Notes: generated from the letters alone by a model not told the origin. 37,599 nt of DNA from Perkinsus chesapeaki (GCA_013115145.1 JAAPAO010000344.1:1-37599); one strand, 5' to 3'. Shown: positions 10,507 through 21,747, numbered from the stretch's first letter. Numbers and translations: made by a program.

Positions 10507-11071
10507 AGTACTCACGACCCCACATCTTACAACATGGAGTAATTCGTCTCTTGGATTGGTTAGAACAGTCTGGTTTATAATTAAGAAGTCAATGAATTCT
10601 AACAATCGGAATGCCAGTCGAGAAACCTCGCACTACGAATTCGCAGCATGCGACTCGAATTAGCGCTCGGAATTCTGAGCATTCGAAGGAATTCTCAAAA
10701 GCGGTCGTTCGACAATGCCGGATCGCCGATTCGGATCTCAAGAATTAAGTCAATATAAAGGTCTCGTGTAGGCTCGACGGTTAATGTTATGAACCAAACA
10801 CAATGCAAGCGGTCATAACCGTGTTAATCAGTTGTCATGAGCTCGTGCACCTTATCCTTGAAGACCTCAGCTGCTTCCGCATAAAGCCACTAAAATGGAT
10901 CAACAGCGGTGGAGACCCAATCTAATTCTTAACGATGAAGAGTCTTCATTGAAGACGTCAAATACTGGGACATTTCCAGGTTTGATCCAACCGAAGAGAC
11001 CTTGTGTTTGACATTGCCCAATGGACAACATTCGATGAGAACATTCACTGAGATGACAATTTGAAGGAACT
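10507..11071. other. Stretch without confident gene, 3' of the GT34 gene
   Basis: No coding similarity is recognised. An open minus-strand stretch (11175-10900) mostly overlaps the last GT34 exon in a different frame. If the GTATGA after the GDF exon is used as a donor, a small extra GT34 exon could lie near 10995-10910. Confidence 0.4.
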
Positions 11072-13520
11072 TCATACCTGGCATGGAAGTCTGTAATAGT
11101 GACATCCTGGATGATGACGAACGAAGTCTCCATCCTGGTATTCTCTCGATAGTACTGATTGAGCCGTTGCCTCATGGAACGATTGCATGTGCTCTTGTCG
11201 AACCACTCTCACCTAGCGCAGTAAGTCATGCAGGGGGCTGAGCATCAGAGCGTCGAAGAGTCATCCGTCTTCTCTCGGAATCCGAGACTCGGATATTCGG
11301 AAATCTCAGTTTATAGAAGAGCGACATATGACCTTCCATATGCGACAGACCTCTCCGATCTCGTTCAGTTAAGAGAAAGATTCGCCAACACGACAAATGT
11401 GGCAAAGATATCGAAGTAGCCTTCAAGGTAAAAGTTTTACCGTGGAACCCTACCGTAAAACCCTACCTCAGGCGGCCACATTGGGCCATCCAGCCTATCC
11501 CACTCTTCAGACCCTTCAGAATCCAGAAGTTGTCGTGTGCTTCGATCGTACAACAGTTCGTACTGCATTGTACCTCCGTAGTACTGAAGCGTAGGGGGTT
11601 TCGTTCATTGTTACTCTGGTCGCTGCAGTTGTGTTCTCGGCCAGCACCTTGCAAAATGCTCGACTGCCACCAGCGAGTTAGGAAACTCTTGGACCACTCA
11701 GAATTCCTCATCATCCAAACTCCGTTATTGATGCCAGTGCTATCAACTGCAATGAGCAGCTCGACCTGTCTCGGACTGTTATATGAGGTGCGTAGAATGC
11801 GACTTCACCTCGGGGAGATGAATACTCTCTCCTCTTTGGCTTTGAAGCTGAGGATGTATGATATGCTTTAACGTTCGGGTGAGCTCATTGTCCGCCTCTG
11901 ACACCTTGAGTTCTTCCCTATCCCTGTTGGTTGGATGCGAACGGTTATAAGTGTACCTCGCAAACGACTCGTGAACAATCTACCGGCAATATTCACCCCG
12001 AGGCTCACCACTATGGGTTGTAATTCTATAGATCGAACAACGAAGAGACGAAATGACAAAAATAGCGTTGTGCAGGCTTGACAGCAGTGCTTCTAGAGCA
12101 CTTTGTCCTCGAGCGACGAAAGATGGGCAGCGTTGATCAAGCACGGGTTAGAAATCTCCCGGTCGCTGGTTGGTGACTTCCTGCTAGTCACTTGCGACTC
12201 GCAAGTGACTAGCTGCAAGTCGCAAAAACGTGCACTCGTTGGAGGGCCGATTAGATTTACATTCGTATAACTGAGTCAATGGTTCTGAGAGGGTCCATAT
12301 AGAAGGCATCACAATCCATCCACATCACCCAATCGGGCCTATCTTCACTATCCATAACGTTACGCACGGCATTAACCTACTAATACAGTACATACAGCAA
12401 GTTGCTGCCGGCAACGCTACGGGAAGAGTTGGATAGTAGGGAAACGAATGTAAGGAATCAAGGCTACTACTGTAAAGTGTTTACTAAACAGTTGAGTAGC
12501 AATACCAGACATTGCTTAGGTATTAGGGAAATTGTGGGATAAGGAAGCGATTAGGCTACTCGAGAAGGGATTGGACGTTGAGAGAATTTCTCTCAGAGAA
12601 ATAGAGAAGAATAAAATAACTCGATTATGGTTTCCGATGGTAAATTGGAAGAGCTGATAAAGATACCTTCCAAAAGAATGGCTTTCGTCCATGGATCGAC
12701 ATGTTGCTCTCCGTATTTGGATATATATCCTCCGGGCCAGTGAACTGATGAAGAGTGTACCTTCCACCAAAAAATGAAGACATGTTAAGGACATCGAACG
12801 ATGTGCATCAAAACGGCTTCGGCGAAACCTTCACGTAAATCAGTATCGGAATATTCCCTCCACATGAAGAACTTTGATGCGGAATAGCAAATGGCTCGCC
12901 GTCAGCATTTCTGGTGAAGGTGTCAAACTTATGGAGCAAAACCCAACTAATCTTTTTTCCTACCCGTGAATCTGCGAGTACAGTGCATGGTTCTCTTCAC
13001 TTAGCACTCTCACAGTCTCATTTGCAGCATACCCGCATATACTAACAATGGCAATTTTCATTCCAGGCTCTCGATATCCTCGAATATCTGCTAGTTGAGA
13101 GGAGGTATCGGCTCCTTCGACAAACCTGATGTGACATGATCCAGTCACAGCGTCAGTCTGAGCCCTGCTCAGCTAGTTCTGTACTGTGTGTAGGACTCAA
13201 GGAAGTACACTATGCTCCCGCGGGCCGAGCGAAAGTGTGAAATGGCATGAAAAGCCGCTTCGCCTCGAGATCGGAGATACTATTGGTGTATTATATGTTC
13301 GAAAGCCAAACAATCGGCCCGGGATAACTTACTGTCTCGCGTGGAATGCCCCCAGAAGCATATCCCATCCTTGAATCGGCCATGGTGTACCTTGAGTTCG
13401 ATGTTTAGTCCTATACCGCATCACATGAAGCGTACACTCGTTGAAACCTCCATCCCTTGTGAATATGAACCCCATAAGCAGCAGTGCCTGCGCTCGTCGC
13501 ATCCGACCCTCCAAGGCCAT
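11072..13520 (-). CDS. GT34-family glycosyltransferase (galactosyl/mannosyltransferase-like), multi-exon
   Basis: Type II Golgi-like enzyme using a nucleotide sugar. Exon 1 (13520-13333) starts MALEGRMRRAQALLLMGFIF, a signal anchor. Exon 2 (13125-12964) carries IAIVSICGYA and SEENHALYSQIHG, exon 3 (12760-12667) continues YTLHQF and ends RKPFFWK, and exon 4 (12376 to about 12261) holds the metal site DWVMWMDCDAFYMDPL. The exon at 11765-11574 has INNGVWMMRNSEWSKSFLTRWW, and the last clear exon (about 11222-11072) carries YQDGDFVRHHPG. These match the GT34 order HGY...W.K...DxD...N.G.W..R...W...GDF..H. Phases agree for exons 1-4; the small exon near 11855-11815 and the segment after 11574 are unresolved. 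I end the gene at the in-frame TGA at 11074. Palindromes lie in its introns (11280, 11427, 12183, 12580). The start has TTGGCTCAAG two bases upstream. Confidence 0.85.
11280..11441. repeat. Two one-base-centre palindromes within the GT34 gene
   Basis: ATCCGAG-A-CTCGGAT begins at 11280 and GGTAAAA-G-TTTTACC at 11427. Both fall in sequence I read as intronic between the W..K/NNGVW part and the final GDF exon. Confidence 0.85.
12183..12213. repeat. Perfect palindrome, 15-bp arms, one-base centre
   Basis: The left arm GCTAGTCACTTGCGA is followed by a single C at 12198 and its exact 15-base complement. It is the longest palindrome seen in the window. It lies in the GT34 intron after the DxD exon. 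The flanking GCTGCAAGTCGC repeats part of the arm again, as if a third copying step followed. Confidence 0.97.
12580..12602. repeat. Overlapping palindrome pair
   Basis: GAGAGAA-T-TTCTCTC (12580-12594) overlaps ATTTCTCT-C-AGAGAAAT (12586-12602), sharing one arm. It lies in the GT34 intron between exons 3 and 4. The nearby stretch 12536-12570 also loosely resembles the 63-bp repeat unit at the left edge (GGGATAAG... TAGGCTACTC). Confidence 0.85.
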
Positions 13521-13532
13521 TTCTTGAGCCAA
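13521..13532 (-). promoter_or_regulatory. Spliced-leader-like 3' end before the GT34 start codon
   Basis: On the minus strand TTGGCTCAAG (13532-13523) is followed by AA and then the GT34 ATG. These ten bases equal the 3' end of the dinoflagellate/perkinsozoan spliced leader (known to end ...TTTTGGCTCAAG). The rest of the leader is not recognisable upstream. It may be a relict leader from an old cDNA insertion, or just an AG acceptor that resembles it. Confidence 0.3.
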
Positions 13533-13559
13533 GGACCAATACCTTGGTAAGTAGTGGAG

Positions 13560-14160
13560 CCAAACTAGCGACTTTTTCACACTACAAACTTGCTGTAGCC
13601 ATGGGGCACTCGAACCCCAAATGGAATGGTGTAGTTGCGGTATTGAGGAGGGTTACTAGTTGATGCCTCCTATGTTGCCTTGCAGATGTCCCGGCGAAGG
13701 ACAGCGCGCGTATTTTGTATCTGTCTGCAGACTTCGAGAGAAGCTAACCAGCCCTAGCCAGATCCAAAAGCAAGGAAATTTGCAATTGAGCATGTATGAC
13801 TGTAGGAATCGAGGCAGTTGCGATAACTCCATAAAAGCCTGTATTGGAAAGCATTACAGCTCTTCTCCTAGTATCTCCCAGTCGAGCCCCATAGCTGTCC
13901 TCGGACACTCATCTGATATGTCAATCTTGAAATAATCACACTCACAGAGACCATCTGGGTTTGGCTGTTCCAAGTTGCGGCTCGTGACCAGCAGGAGGAG
14001 TGTGGAGCCAACGAGGAGCATGTTATCCTGGGCAACTTGCTACTTTCAATCGATAAACGTCTTTAGTGGCTCAGGCTGAATCTGTTTTCATGATTGGTTT
14101 TAGACCAACGGTTTATAATCTTGTTTCGACCACAAGTCGCTCGTAACGAGTTCGCATAAT
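13560..14160. other. Stretch without recognised gene upstream of GT34
   Basis: Open stretches exist on both strands but none shows a motif, splice pattern or start context that I can support. It should contain the GT34 promoter, which is not identifiable by sequence here. Confidence 0.4.
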
Positions 14161-14163
14161 CAG

Positions 14164-14736
14164 GAGCACCTTCGTGCTAGGGGCTACCCGACAGCCGCTG
14201 TCGGCCCCCCAAGCAGAAAGCTATCACGTTTCTGAAAACAAGTTTACGTCCATCACAGGCTTCTGCCGAGTCTTGCGGATAATCCCTTCGGCCACGCGAT
14301 GAGTAATCACTTTGACAAGTGTTGCCATGGTGCAGCACGTGAGCTACTATCCAATCACAGCTCCTCTTCAGTGAAGGATGTTACACAATGCCTCGGATAT
14401 ATGGTTACCAGAACTGTAGAATCGAGAAATAGTGCTGGTGCGTTCACCTGTCTTCGATATTTGTTACACATTAATTTCTCATTGAATAATATTCGAACGC
14501 AAAACTCAAAGTTACAGTGGAGGCTTTTGCGAGTCACGCAATGGCCGTCACTATACAGTAAGTCTATCATAATCCATCCAACAACGAAGACTCAGCGCCG
14601 CTGAGCTACTGACGGGTTGAGCAATCAATGCTTGGAAGTTTGGGATTAGAAATGTCATTGAACATTTTAAGATAAATCAGAAGAAGCACGGATGCTTTAC
14701 TATCACCGTGGATCACGGTCCGTGATAGTATCACGG
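14164..14736. repeat. Palindrome swarm block E
   Basis: CCGACAGC-C-GCTGTCGG begins at 14188. ATCACGG-T-CCGTGAT (14712) and CCGTGATA-G-TATCACGG (14720) share an arm, and CTATCAC/GTGATAG with a 15-nt interior encloses part of them. AGCAC/GTGCT with a 4-nt loop is near 14165. The second cluster ends about 60 bp beyond the stop of the small secreted-protein gene at 14794. Confidence 0.88.
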
Positions 14737-14793
14737 CAATAAGACATTCCATTGAAACCGCAAAAACCGATGGAGTCATAAATCTTGGGGAGA

Positions 14794-15237
14794 TTACAGG
14801 GGACGGTCGTAGATGTATCGAGATACCCCATTTTTCCAATACATAATGATAGTGTTCGACGGCACATATATAACCATCTGCCTCAAGGTCAAAAAGACTT
14901 TCAACTCTCTAAACGCTCGCCGAAACTTCTGAGGTAGACGTGTCTTCGAGTGGATGTTCAGAATACCACCGGGCTCAGTAGTGTAGAGAGCAGAGATGTA
15001 CTCCCTTGAAGGTCTGTTAGTTTCAACTTCATCGCTGAGAACGAAAGTAAGGTTGCAAACACCAACAGAGCCACGAAAGTGAAGCTCCGTGACCGGGACC
15101 GTTCTAGCAGTTGAGTTGAACTGAAGCGTATATTTGCCGTACAGGCACGCGGGACATGTGGACTCGGACGGAGGAGCAGGTAGGGCGATGACAACGCAGA
15201 TGACAGAAGCGAAGGTGGAGAGGATAATATTGCGCAT
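14794..15237 (-). CDS. Small secreted protein, lineage-specific, function unknown
   Basis: An intronless 147-codon ORF starts at ATG 15237. Residues 1-20 (MRNIILSTFASVICVVIALP) are a clear signal peptide with a likely cleavage site before PPSESTC. The mature part has CPACLYGKYTLQFNST, alternating beta-strand-like segments and a GSVGVCNLTF stretch with a possible N-glycosylation site, which resembles beta-rich secreted proteins of protist parasites. No catalytic motif is seen. The ORF is open further upstream to 15309, but only from a non-ATG codon, so 15237 is preferred. It could be one member of a larger family; this cannot be tested from one copy. Confidence 0.55.
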   Translation of the reverse strand: MRNIILSTFASVICVVIALPAPPSESTCPACLYGKYTLQFNSTARTVPVTELHFRGSVGVCNLTFVLSDEVETNRPSREYISALYTTEPGGILNIHSKTRLPQKFRRAFRELKVFLTLRQMVIYVPSNTIIMYWKNGVSRYIYDRPL

Positions 15238-15309
15238 AATGATCTGAATTCGCTGCCAGACAATTGAACAATAGGAGAACGGGATAACGATCGCCGAGCA
15301 ACAAGCCAC

Positions 15310-17151
15310 GGGCCTCTAAACAGTTAGACTTGAAACCTCAGCGCGGAAACAGTGCGCAACCTGCAGTCAGATACGTAGACATTTTCTCCTAATACATACA
15401 ATGAGCGTATTGGAGACAGCACGCATGTCGTTGTAGGAAAGCGAACAAGTGGATGAACATGCGCCACTCCAAATTGTGGCCACGATCTCCATAGGTCGTG
15501 AAGATGTATTGCTGTTTATCAACTCGACACTTATGCCCGAGTGGGGGAAAACTGCTTACAATTTCTTAGTTGGTCTGAACCTTTTATGAGCAAAAGTCGA
15601 TTATGGCGCCTATCGCCTGCGTGCGGACCAACTCCCACGCATGCACATGCTACCTTTCTGTCGACAATAGAGAGACAGAGTAGCCCAATCTACAAGGACT
15701 CCAATCGAGAAAAATGGATAAATACCGCAGCTAGTATAACAGTAGCCCGACTGCCGCCACTGCGTCATCGTAGCAAAGAAAAAATAACGGAAAATGACCA
15801 CATAATCATCACTGAGTAGCCCTTGTGCGGAGGGAGCCATCTTGTGGGGAAAAAGTGAACTTCACGGCGCAAGCGGCGAGCCAACACAAGCCTCATCCGC
15901 GCACCTAGGATCGAGGATCATGCGCACATCCCGCGATGTGCGGGCCGCACATTGTCGTCGTCCGGCCCATGTAACATGCATGCGTACCATCTTAATTCTT
16001 TCCATTATGAGGATTCATGTGCGCACTGGAATTATATTTCGGAGCTCCACTTCTGAATGGTTAGCTTTCTGGCCTTCTGTGGCACCTCCAGAAGACTCTT
16101 AGAACTGGGTCAGAGGGGCCTGTTATAAGCAGTCCTTCCTACTTAGCTTACTCTCGCTACAGTAATTCATTCTCTAATCCTTCAAGGACTCAAGTCTTCT
16201 CTTCTCAGAATTTCATACCACAACTGGCCGTCATGTCACCTGTGATCTTACAACGGTGAGGCCTTTCAACTTGGGAGATCAAGAATTGGATCGGGCCGAT
16301 TACAACCATTCACCTTTATACCATCGGTATGGGAAACCTTCAAGTGACTTGACCTATGTTTTAGTCTACTCCGAATAACTGCGATAAAAATTCGCGTGTG
16401 CGAGGATTCCCATATGCTTTGTCAACCCAGTTGCCCACGTAACGGTTCGAAACTTCGGCTAAATTCGCCGACCGTGATGTTTTTTGTGCCTAGCTACAGC
16501 TCAGCGAGGAGTACCCAATGCTAAGGTTTGCGCTCAGGAAGGATCGGCGGAAATGGGGCTGCTCTAAGTCCATTTTCACGTGTATAGTAAAACTCCTAGA
16601 ACACATGTCTCCACGATAGTAAGTGCAAGCTTTCGAGTTATGCTGGGATGGACTCTATTCAGGACCTATTCAGTCCAATCCACCTTCGATTGAAGTCTCC
16701 AAACTACCATGCTGAGCCCAGCGGTGTCCTCAGATTAGCGTCCAACCGAGACCGGTGGAATCAAGAGAAATTCAAAGTACGCATCGGTTCCCATAATCGC
16801 ACTGTCGTCCCGTAGAGTTACTGTGAGGGTGAAATGCACAAGTGATATATAAATATATAACGCATAAAATCCGATCCTTCAATACAAGTGGCCCGCGTAT
16901 CCTCAATTTTTGAAAAGTAAGCAATTTCGTGGCGCGCGACATTCCGAGTTGCGCTGCCTTTGTGAATTTTGTCTACGGTAATCGACAAAGGCCTATAAAA
17001 CTTAACAGTACGGGCTCACGAATTAACCTCCCGGGAATCGTTTGACTGTCCTGGTATGTCTCTTTGATCGTAACCTTCACGTTTGACCTAAGATTCGTAT
17101 TAGGTCGGGTCAAGGGCTCTCTCAGTTTGATTCCGTTTTCCGTATCCTACA
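15310..17151. other. Intergenic stretch between the secreted protein and OLA1
   Basis: About 1.8 kb with no gene I can support. A plus-strand open stretch at 15541-15819 and others look like chance. A GCACATC/GATGTGC hairpin with a 4-nt loop lies near 15930. Around 16830-16740 on the minus strand a short strand-like open segment (TVTLRDDSAIMGTDAYFEF) could be part of an exon but has no partner. The OLA1 promoter must lie near 17000-17150. Confidence 0.45.
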
Positions 17152-19132
17152 ATGGCCCCCAAGAAGAAGGTAGAAGAAGTGAAGAAGGTTAAATTCGGTC
17201 GACCAGGCAACACCCTCCGTATGGGTCTCGTCGGACTTCCCAATGTCGGCAAATCCACCACTTTCAACGTCCTTACTAAGGTAGCTTGGCTCGCAGGAGT
17301 TTCTATACCGCATTTCTTTCACATCAGTGTTCTATCCCCGCTGAGAACTTCCCCTTTTGCACAATAGATCCCCATGAGGCCGTCGTTAACGTGCCCGACG
17401 AAAGGTAGTGTGTGTTGTTTTCTTTCGATTGGCTCACTTTCCTTCTCAGAATGGATTGGTTGTCGGCCACTTTCAAGCCCAAGAACACTATAGCGGCAGT
17501 TCTTAGAATTTGGGACATTGCCGGTCTTGTCCCCAACGCTCACGAGGGAGAGGTGCGAGCCGCTAACTGGGAAGATTCTTTTGAGGTTGACTTTAGGGCC
17601 TCGGCAATGCGTTCTTGTCGAACATCCAATCGGTTGATGGTATTTATCATGTTTGCCGAGCTTTCACTGATGAGGATATTGTTCATACCGAAGGAGAGGT
17701 GATATCTTAGGTTGAAGCGTGCAAGATGCACAAAATGTCGATTCCCTGCGCGTTTCTCAGGTTAACCCCGTTCGGGATCTCGAGATCATTCAGAATGAGC
17801 TTATCTTCAAGGACTTGGCGCAAGCTACCAATCGGGCCGCCGAGTACGCCAAGAAGGCCGAGCAGAATAAGAAGATGAAGGAGCTTCAAGAGGAGTAAGA
17901 AGTACCTGCTCCTATCTTTCTACTATGCGCTTTATTTTCAGATACGAAGCTCTCACCAAATGTCAGAAGATCCTTGAAAGCGGAAAGCCTCTCCGTCTTA
18001 ATGCCGACTGGACTTCCAAGGAGGTTGAGATAGTCAACAAGTAGGCTCGGTCGTATAGCTTCTCGGCTTTGAAGATGAGGTTACCCCTCACTGCATTTGT
18101 ATAAGATGTTGGATCCATCGAACCATTTCTGAATTTCATTTGTCGAATCGATTCTAGTACAGAAACTTACTTGGCGAAATTTCGTTGGACGACTAGTGGT
18201 CTGTCTTTCACAGGTATCAATTCCTCACCACCAAGCCCACTGTCTACCTCGTCAACATGAGCGAGAAGGATTTCATCCGTCAGAAGAACAAGTGGCTCCC
18301 TAAGATCAAGGAGTGGGTGGACGCTAATGGCGGTGGCCCCATCATCCCCTACTCTGCTGCATTCGAGATGGACTACCAAGAATGCGGTAACTTGTTTCCT
18401 GTGAGACTGTGCCCGTGAAGTGTGACGGTTAGGTGACTCTGAGGAGGACAAAAAGGCCTTCCTTGAGAAGACCGGTGCTAAGAAATCTATGATCGATAAG
18501 ATCATCAAAACAGGGTACGGCCGACGGCTCTCGAACCGGCGTACTCTCTCCTCAGTTACGACTACCTGGACTTGATTCACTTCTTCACTTGCGGTCCCGA
18601 TGAGGTCCGATGCTGGACTATTCAGCGGGGCACCAAGGCCCCTCAGGCTGCTGGAGTTATCCATACTGGTGAGGGTGTTGTGGCGTATTTCCCAGTGAAA
18701 TCACTAGGCTTAATAATAGGAACGCTTTACTGATATGAATAAGTTACGATGATGCGACTGTTGCTATAATGTGTGTAGTTGTTTGGATTATCTCGAGCCT
18801 TATCCATTCACGTAAAAATGGGAAAGGCTGATCTTTGCTCCACTTGACGCTCAGAATAGGTCAATAGCGTGTTTGGAATTCCGCCACTTGATGCTTGTTT
18901 TGTCAGATATGGAGCGCGGTTTCATATGTGCTGAGACCTACCGTTATGAAGATATTCGGGAGCTCGGCGACGAGAGCGCTGTAATAATCCCTCCTCGGTC
19001 TCACCCAGGAATAATGCTGCTTTCGATTAGGTTAAGGCGGCCGGTAAGCTGCATCAAAACGGCAAGAACTACGAGGTCCAGGATGGCGACATTTGCTTCT
19101 TCAAGTTCAACGTCACCAACAAGGGCAAGTAG
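17152..19132 (+). CDS. OLA1: Obg-like ATPase 1 (YchF/OLA1 P-loop NTPase), complete, 11 exons
   Basis: Cytosolic P-loop ATPase of the Obg/YchF family that binds ribosomes and takes part in translation and stress responses. Exons: 17152-17280, 17328-17404, 17450-17552, 17597-17698, 17761-17894, 17942-18040, 18214-18386, 18433-18514, 18556-18668, 18907-18980, 19031-19132. All junctions are GT-AG and in phase. Motifs in order: G1 [10 protein letters not shown]3-like [18 protein letters not shown], the YchF NMSEKD (replacing NKxD, which explains ATP preference), and the C-terminal TGS domain ending [10 protein letters not shown]. The N-terminus is basic (MAPKKK). The length, near 395 residues, matches eukaryotic OLA1. 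No frame defects are seen, so the assembly is reliable here. Introns are mostly 43-51 nt, with longer ones at 18041 and 18669. The next gene begins only 130 bp after the stop on the same strand. Confidence 0.97.
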
Positions 19133-19262
19133 ACGACGCCTTCGCGGTGGCGCCGCCGAACTGTCTCCTCCGAGTTTCTCCTTCCACCTCACACCCGCTC
19201 TGGTCTAGCGTTGGGTTGTCGGGTGAAATATTTGGGAAGTGTTGAATTGCCAGTTGTCAATC

Positions 19263-21747
19263 ATGGCTGAAGAATATTTCACAGCGAAGCGGCGGTACCT
19301 GCTGCATCAGGGAATTGACCCTGACACTGTCATTAGAGAAGATGATGACTGGGAAACTGAGTAGTAGCGGGGGATTCTTGGATTAAGTTTTTACAGTAGA
19401 AATCGTCCTATGGGGATCATTCCGCTCGAATATAGAAAGCTAATCGGTAAGAATGTCAGTACTGAATGCAATGCGCGATTGGAACTTCAAGTGTGGTTCA
19501 TAGTGAAACTTTCATTCGTAGGATTTGTAACTTTGTGCCATATGCTTCATATGAAGTTTATGTCATATGATATGAATGGTATTTTTGCGAAGATAGCTAA
19601 GCGTCCTTAAGCTATCTGTTTAGAGGCGCATTACTTCTCAGTTGGACATTCCTCCCCCGTGGAAGTCGCTTTACACACTCATTTGTTGAGCCAGGGAGTC
19701 ATGAGCGGAACATCGATCAGGGGCGACTTATGTCTCCAGGAACATAATACAGTATGTTCAATATTCAATAAGGAAATCGTCATTATATTAGAAATTAATT
19801 TCAAGACGAGTTGCTCATTTTAACTGCTCTTTAATGATTCAGGTCTCAAAAGCTATCATCTCTCCTTGAAGAATATGAACGATCGGTAGACGTTCGAGCA
19901 GCATTGAGTTATGTTTGCTGTCGCGATATCACAGTTCCGTTGGAGGTGCCTCTGGCAGAAGACACCGATAAGGTAATACAAGCTCTGCACTGCCGGTTCA
20001 AAATTAAATCTACGTCATATAAATTCTCATATCCCGGCATACTGGAGGCGTCACATCCGTTTCTTCTAGGGATTATTCAACGCCCTCTACCTCACACGAT
20101 TTGGTCGAAACTGTAGAATTAGAAAGGGTAGGAAATTGGCCCGAGTTTAGAAAATTGGCCCAAGTTGTCGTCGATTAGCCAGGCTATTATTCTGTCGTAT
20201 AGGTGTAAGTCTGACTATTAATCTGTCGTATAGGTGTAAGTCTGACTATTATTCTGTCGTATAGGTGTAAGTCTGACTATCATTCTGTCGTATAGGTGTA
20301 AGTCTGACTATTATTCTGTCGTATAGGTGTAAGTCTGACTATTATTCTGTCGTATGGGTGTAAGTCTGACTATTACTCTGTCGTATAGGTGTAAGTCTGA
20401 CTATTACTCTCTCTTATAGGTGCTGTGTCTGGGAGCTAACATGGTGGAAACACCGGTCTACGCGGCACAGATAATATCCAAGCGACTTGAGCAGAGTTCA
20501 GCTCGACCGGTATGTACATTCACCTCACTTCAGGACATAGGCAGGTTTCTCCTCAGCTAATTCTCATCATTTCCGGTGGCATTGGCCGACTCACACCGTT
20601 GCTGTGCGACAATGTGATAGCTTGGTCCAAGAAGGAAGACTTAGTGGATCTCGGTAATATGGACGGCTTATTATTGTGGCCGACTCTCAATATGGTGCGG
20701 GGAGGGCATAGTTGTCTCGAGGAAATACATACCTCTAAACATGCACGCTCGAACACGTAGGCTTTTTTGTCAGCTACCAACCTTACCCGTGGAGAGGTAC
20801 CGTACCAGTCCAAGCTTAAAGGGCTCACCGAAACTGAGAAGCTGGAGCCAGTTCGAGAGGAAGACGCAATACGATTCAGCCGAGATGGATACAAGTCGAG
20901 GGACGATCTAGAAGGGTACTAACAGGTGTGGGGTGGGGTGTACGGGACTCCCGTACCACCCGTAACGGGAGGTTAGGCGGTCTTTACGCCGCGCATCTTT
21001 TAGCTACTATCATCATAGACGTGGACTGAGTCCGCTGGACTCGTTTCTCGCATCGGAGGTGGTAAACAGTTTGGGTTATCTTAGGTTCTTGACTGAAGGC
21101 AATCTCTATCTTGAAGTGATACTGGCGGTTCTAATCGAGAAACAGAAGATAATTGGCTATAGCGACATTCGTTTGTTGGACCGCCACAATGCAGCCTCCT
21201 TCGACAAGAAGAGCTTCTGTGGCAAACTTGTGATCATTCTAGAAAACACCAGCACCAACACGGGCAACAATGTCACCCACACGAAAGAGCTCCTCGGTGA
21301 AGCCAATCTATTGAGCCCCGAGACGCGAATGGCTGTGGTGGATATTCCCTATCTGGGGCGGAGGGCCTTAGCTACTTTGGCCTGGCATTTCGGTGAGCTT
21401 CTGGGAATTTGATCTTGTCGAAACGGATGCTCTGTAGGCCCGCTAGTAGCTGGCTACGAAGCGCGAATGCCTCCTGTGTTGCTTAACTATCCCGAGGATT
21501 TCCCAACCCTTCCCGATAGAGTTTTGGGAGTCCATATGGCGGCAGGAGAACTCATTCGAATGGCTAAGTACGTTCATTTTCCTTGCCTTTTGCGACCCAT
21601 GCATTTAGATATTCAAGGGGCACGGCCAAGCAGAGATTTTTTGACATCCCGGAAGATTTCCCGAGAGCTATTTACCAGCAAGTCGTCGAGGCTGAGCCAT
21701 TATTGAATGAGATGCGCCGTATTCTTGGCGAGCGAATTCCAGCGTGA
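19263..21747 (+). CDS. YdcF/DUF218-like protein, complete, 8 exons
   Basis: Exons, all in phase with GT-AG or near-consensus sites: 19263-19360, 19843-19972, 20420-20509, 20545-20653, 20774-20915, 21085-21392, 21447-21567, 21636-21747. The product has the DUF218 (YdcF/SanA/ElyC) signature: VLCLGANMVETP at the first strand, LILIISGGIGR as the SGG motif, ENTSTNTGNNV as the E-STNT-N motif, and VVDIPYLGRRALATLAWH as the final strand-helix. Bacterial relatives bind S-adenosylmethionine or act in envelope metabolism; the eukaryotic role is unknown. No signal peptide or membrane helix is seen, so it is probably soluble. The PEDFP motif recurs in exons 7 and 8. Intron 2 (19973-20419) holds a 31-bp tandem array whose last, degenerate unit supplies the acceptor of exon 3. 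Intron 5 holds a one-base-centre palindrome (20940). Confidence 0.92.
19591..19617. repeat. Inverted repeat, 8-bp arms, 11-nt loop, in DUF218 intron 1
   Basis: AGATAGCT and AGCTATCT are separated by 11 nt. Just upstream (19540-19576) are several CATATG-centred inverted repeats, including TCATAT-G-ATATGA. Intron 1 (19361-19842) is otherwise unremarkable. Confidence 0.75.
20191..20419 (+). repeat. 31-bp tandem array with splice-site-like ends inside DUF218 intron 2
   Basis: Units begin at 20191, 20222, 20253, 20284, 20315, 20346 and 20377 with an exact 31-bp period; a degenerate eighth unit starts at 20408. Each unit contains a GTAAGT donor consensus, then CTGACTAT (branch-point-like), a T-rich part, and TATAG followed by GT. 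The true exon-3 acceptor at 20419 is the TATAG of the last unit, and there the following GTGTAAG has become GTGCTGT, which codes. Thus the array looks like an intron end duplicated several times. Confidence 0.95.
20940..20956. repeat. One-base-centre palindrome in DUF218 intron 5
   Basis: GTACGGGA-C-TCCCGTAC, arms of 8, is followed closely by CCCGT-A-ACGGG. It shows the palindrome type also enters introns of an intact gene. Confidence 0.9.

Noticed and set aside
13590-13612. GTAGCCATGGGGCACTCGAAC, resembling the start of a spliced leader, and a TTCGAG T-loop-like sequence on the other strand
   Set aside because: Only the GTAGCCAT core matches the leader, and no tRNA arms fold around the T-loop-like motif.
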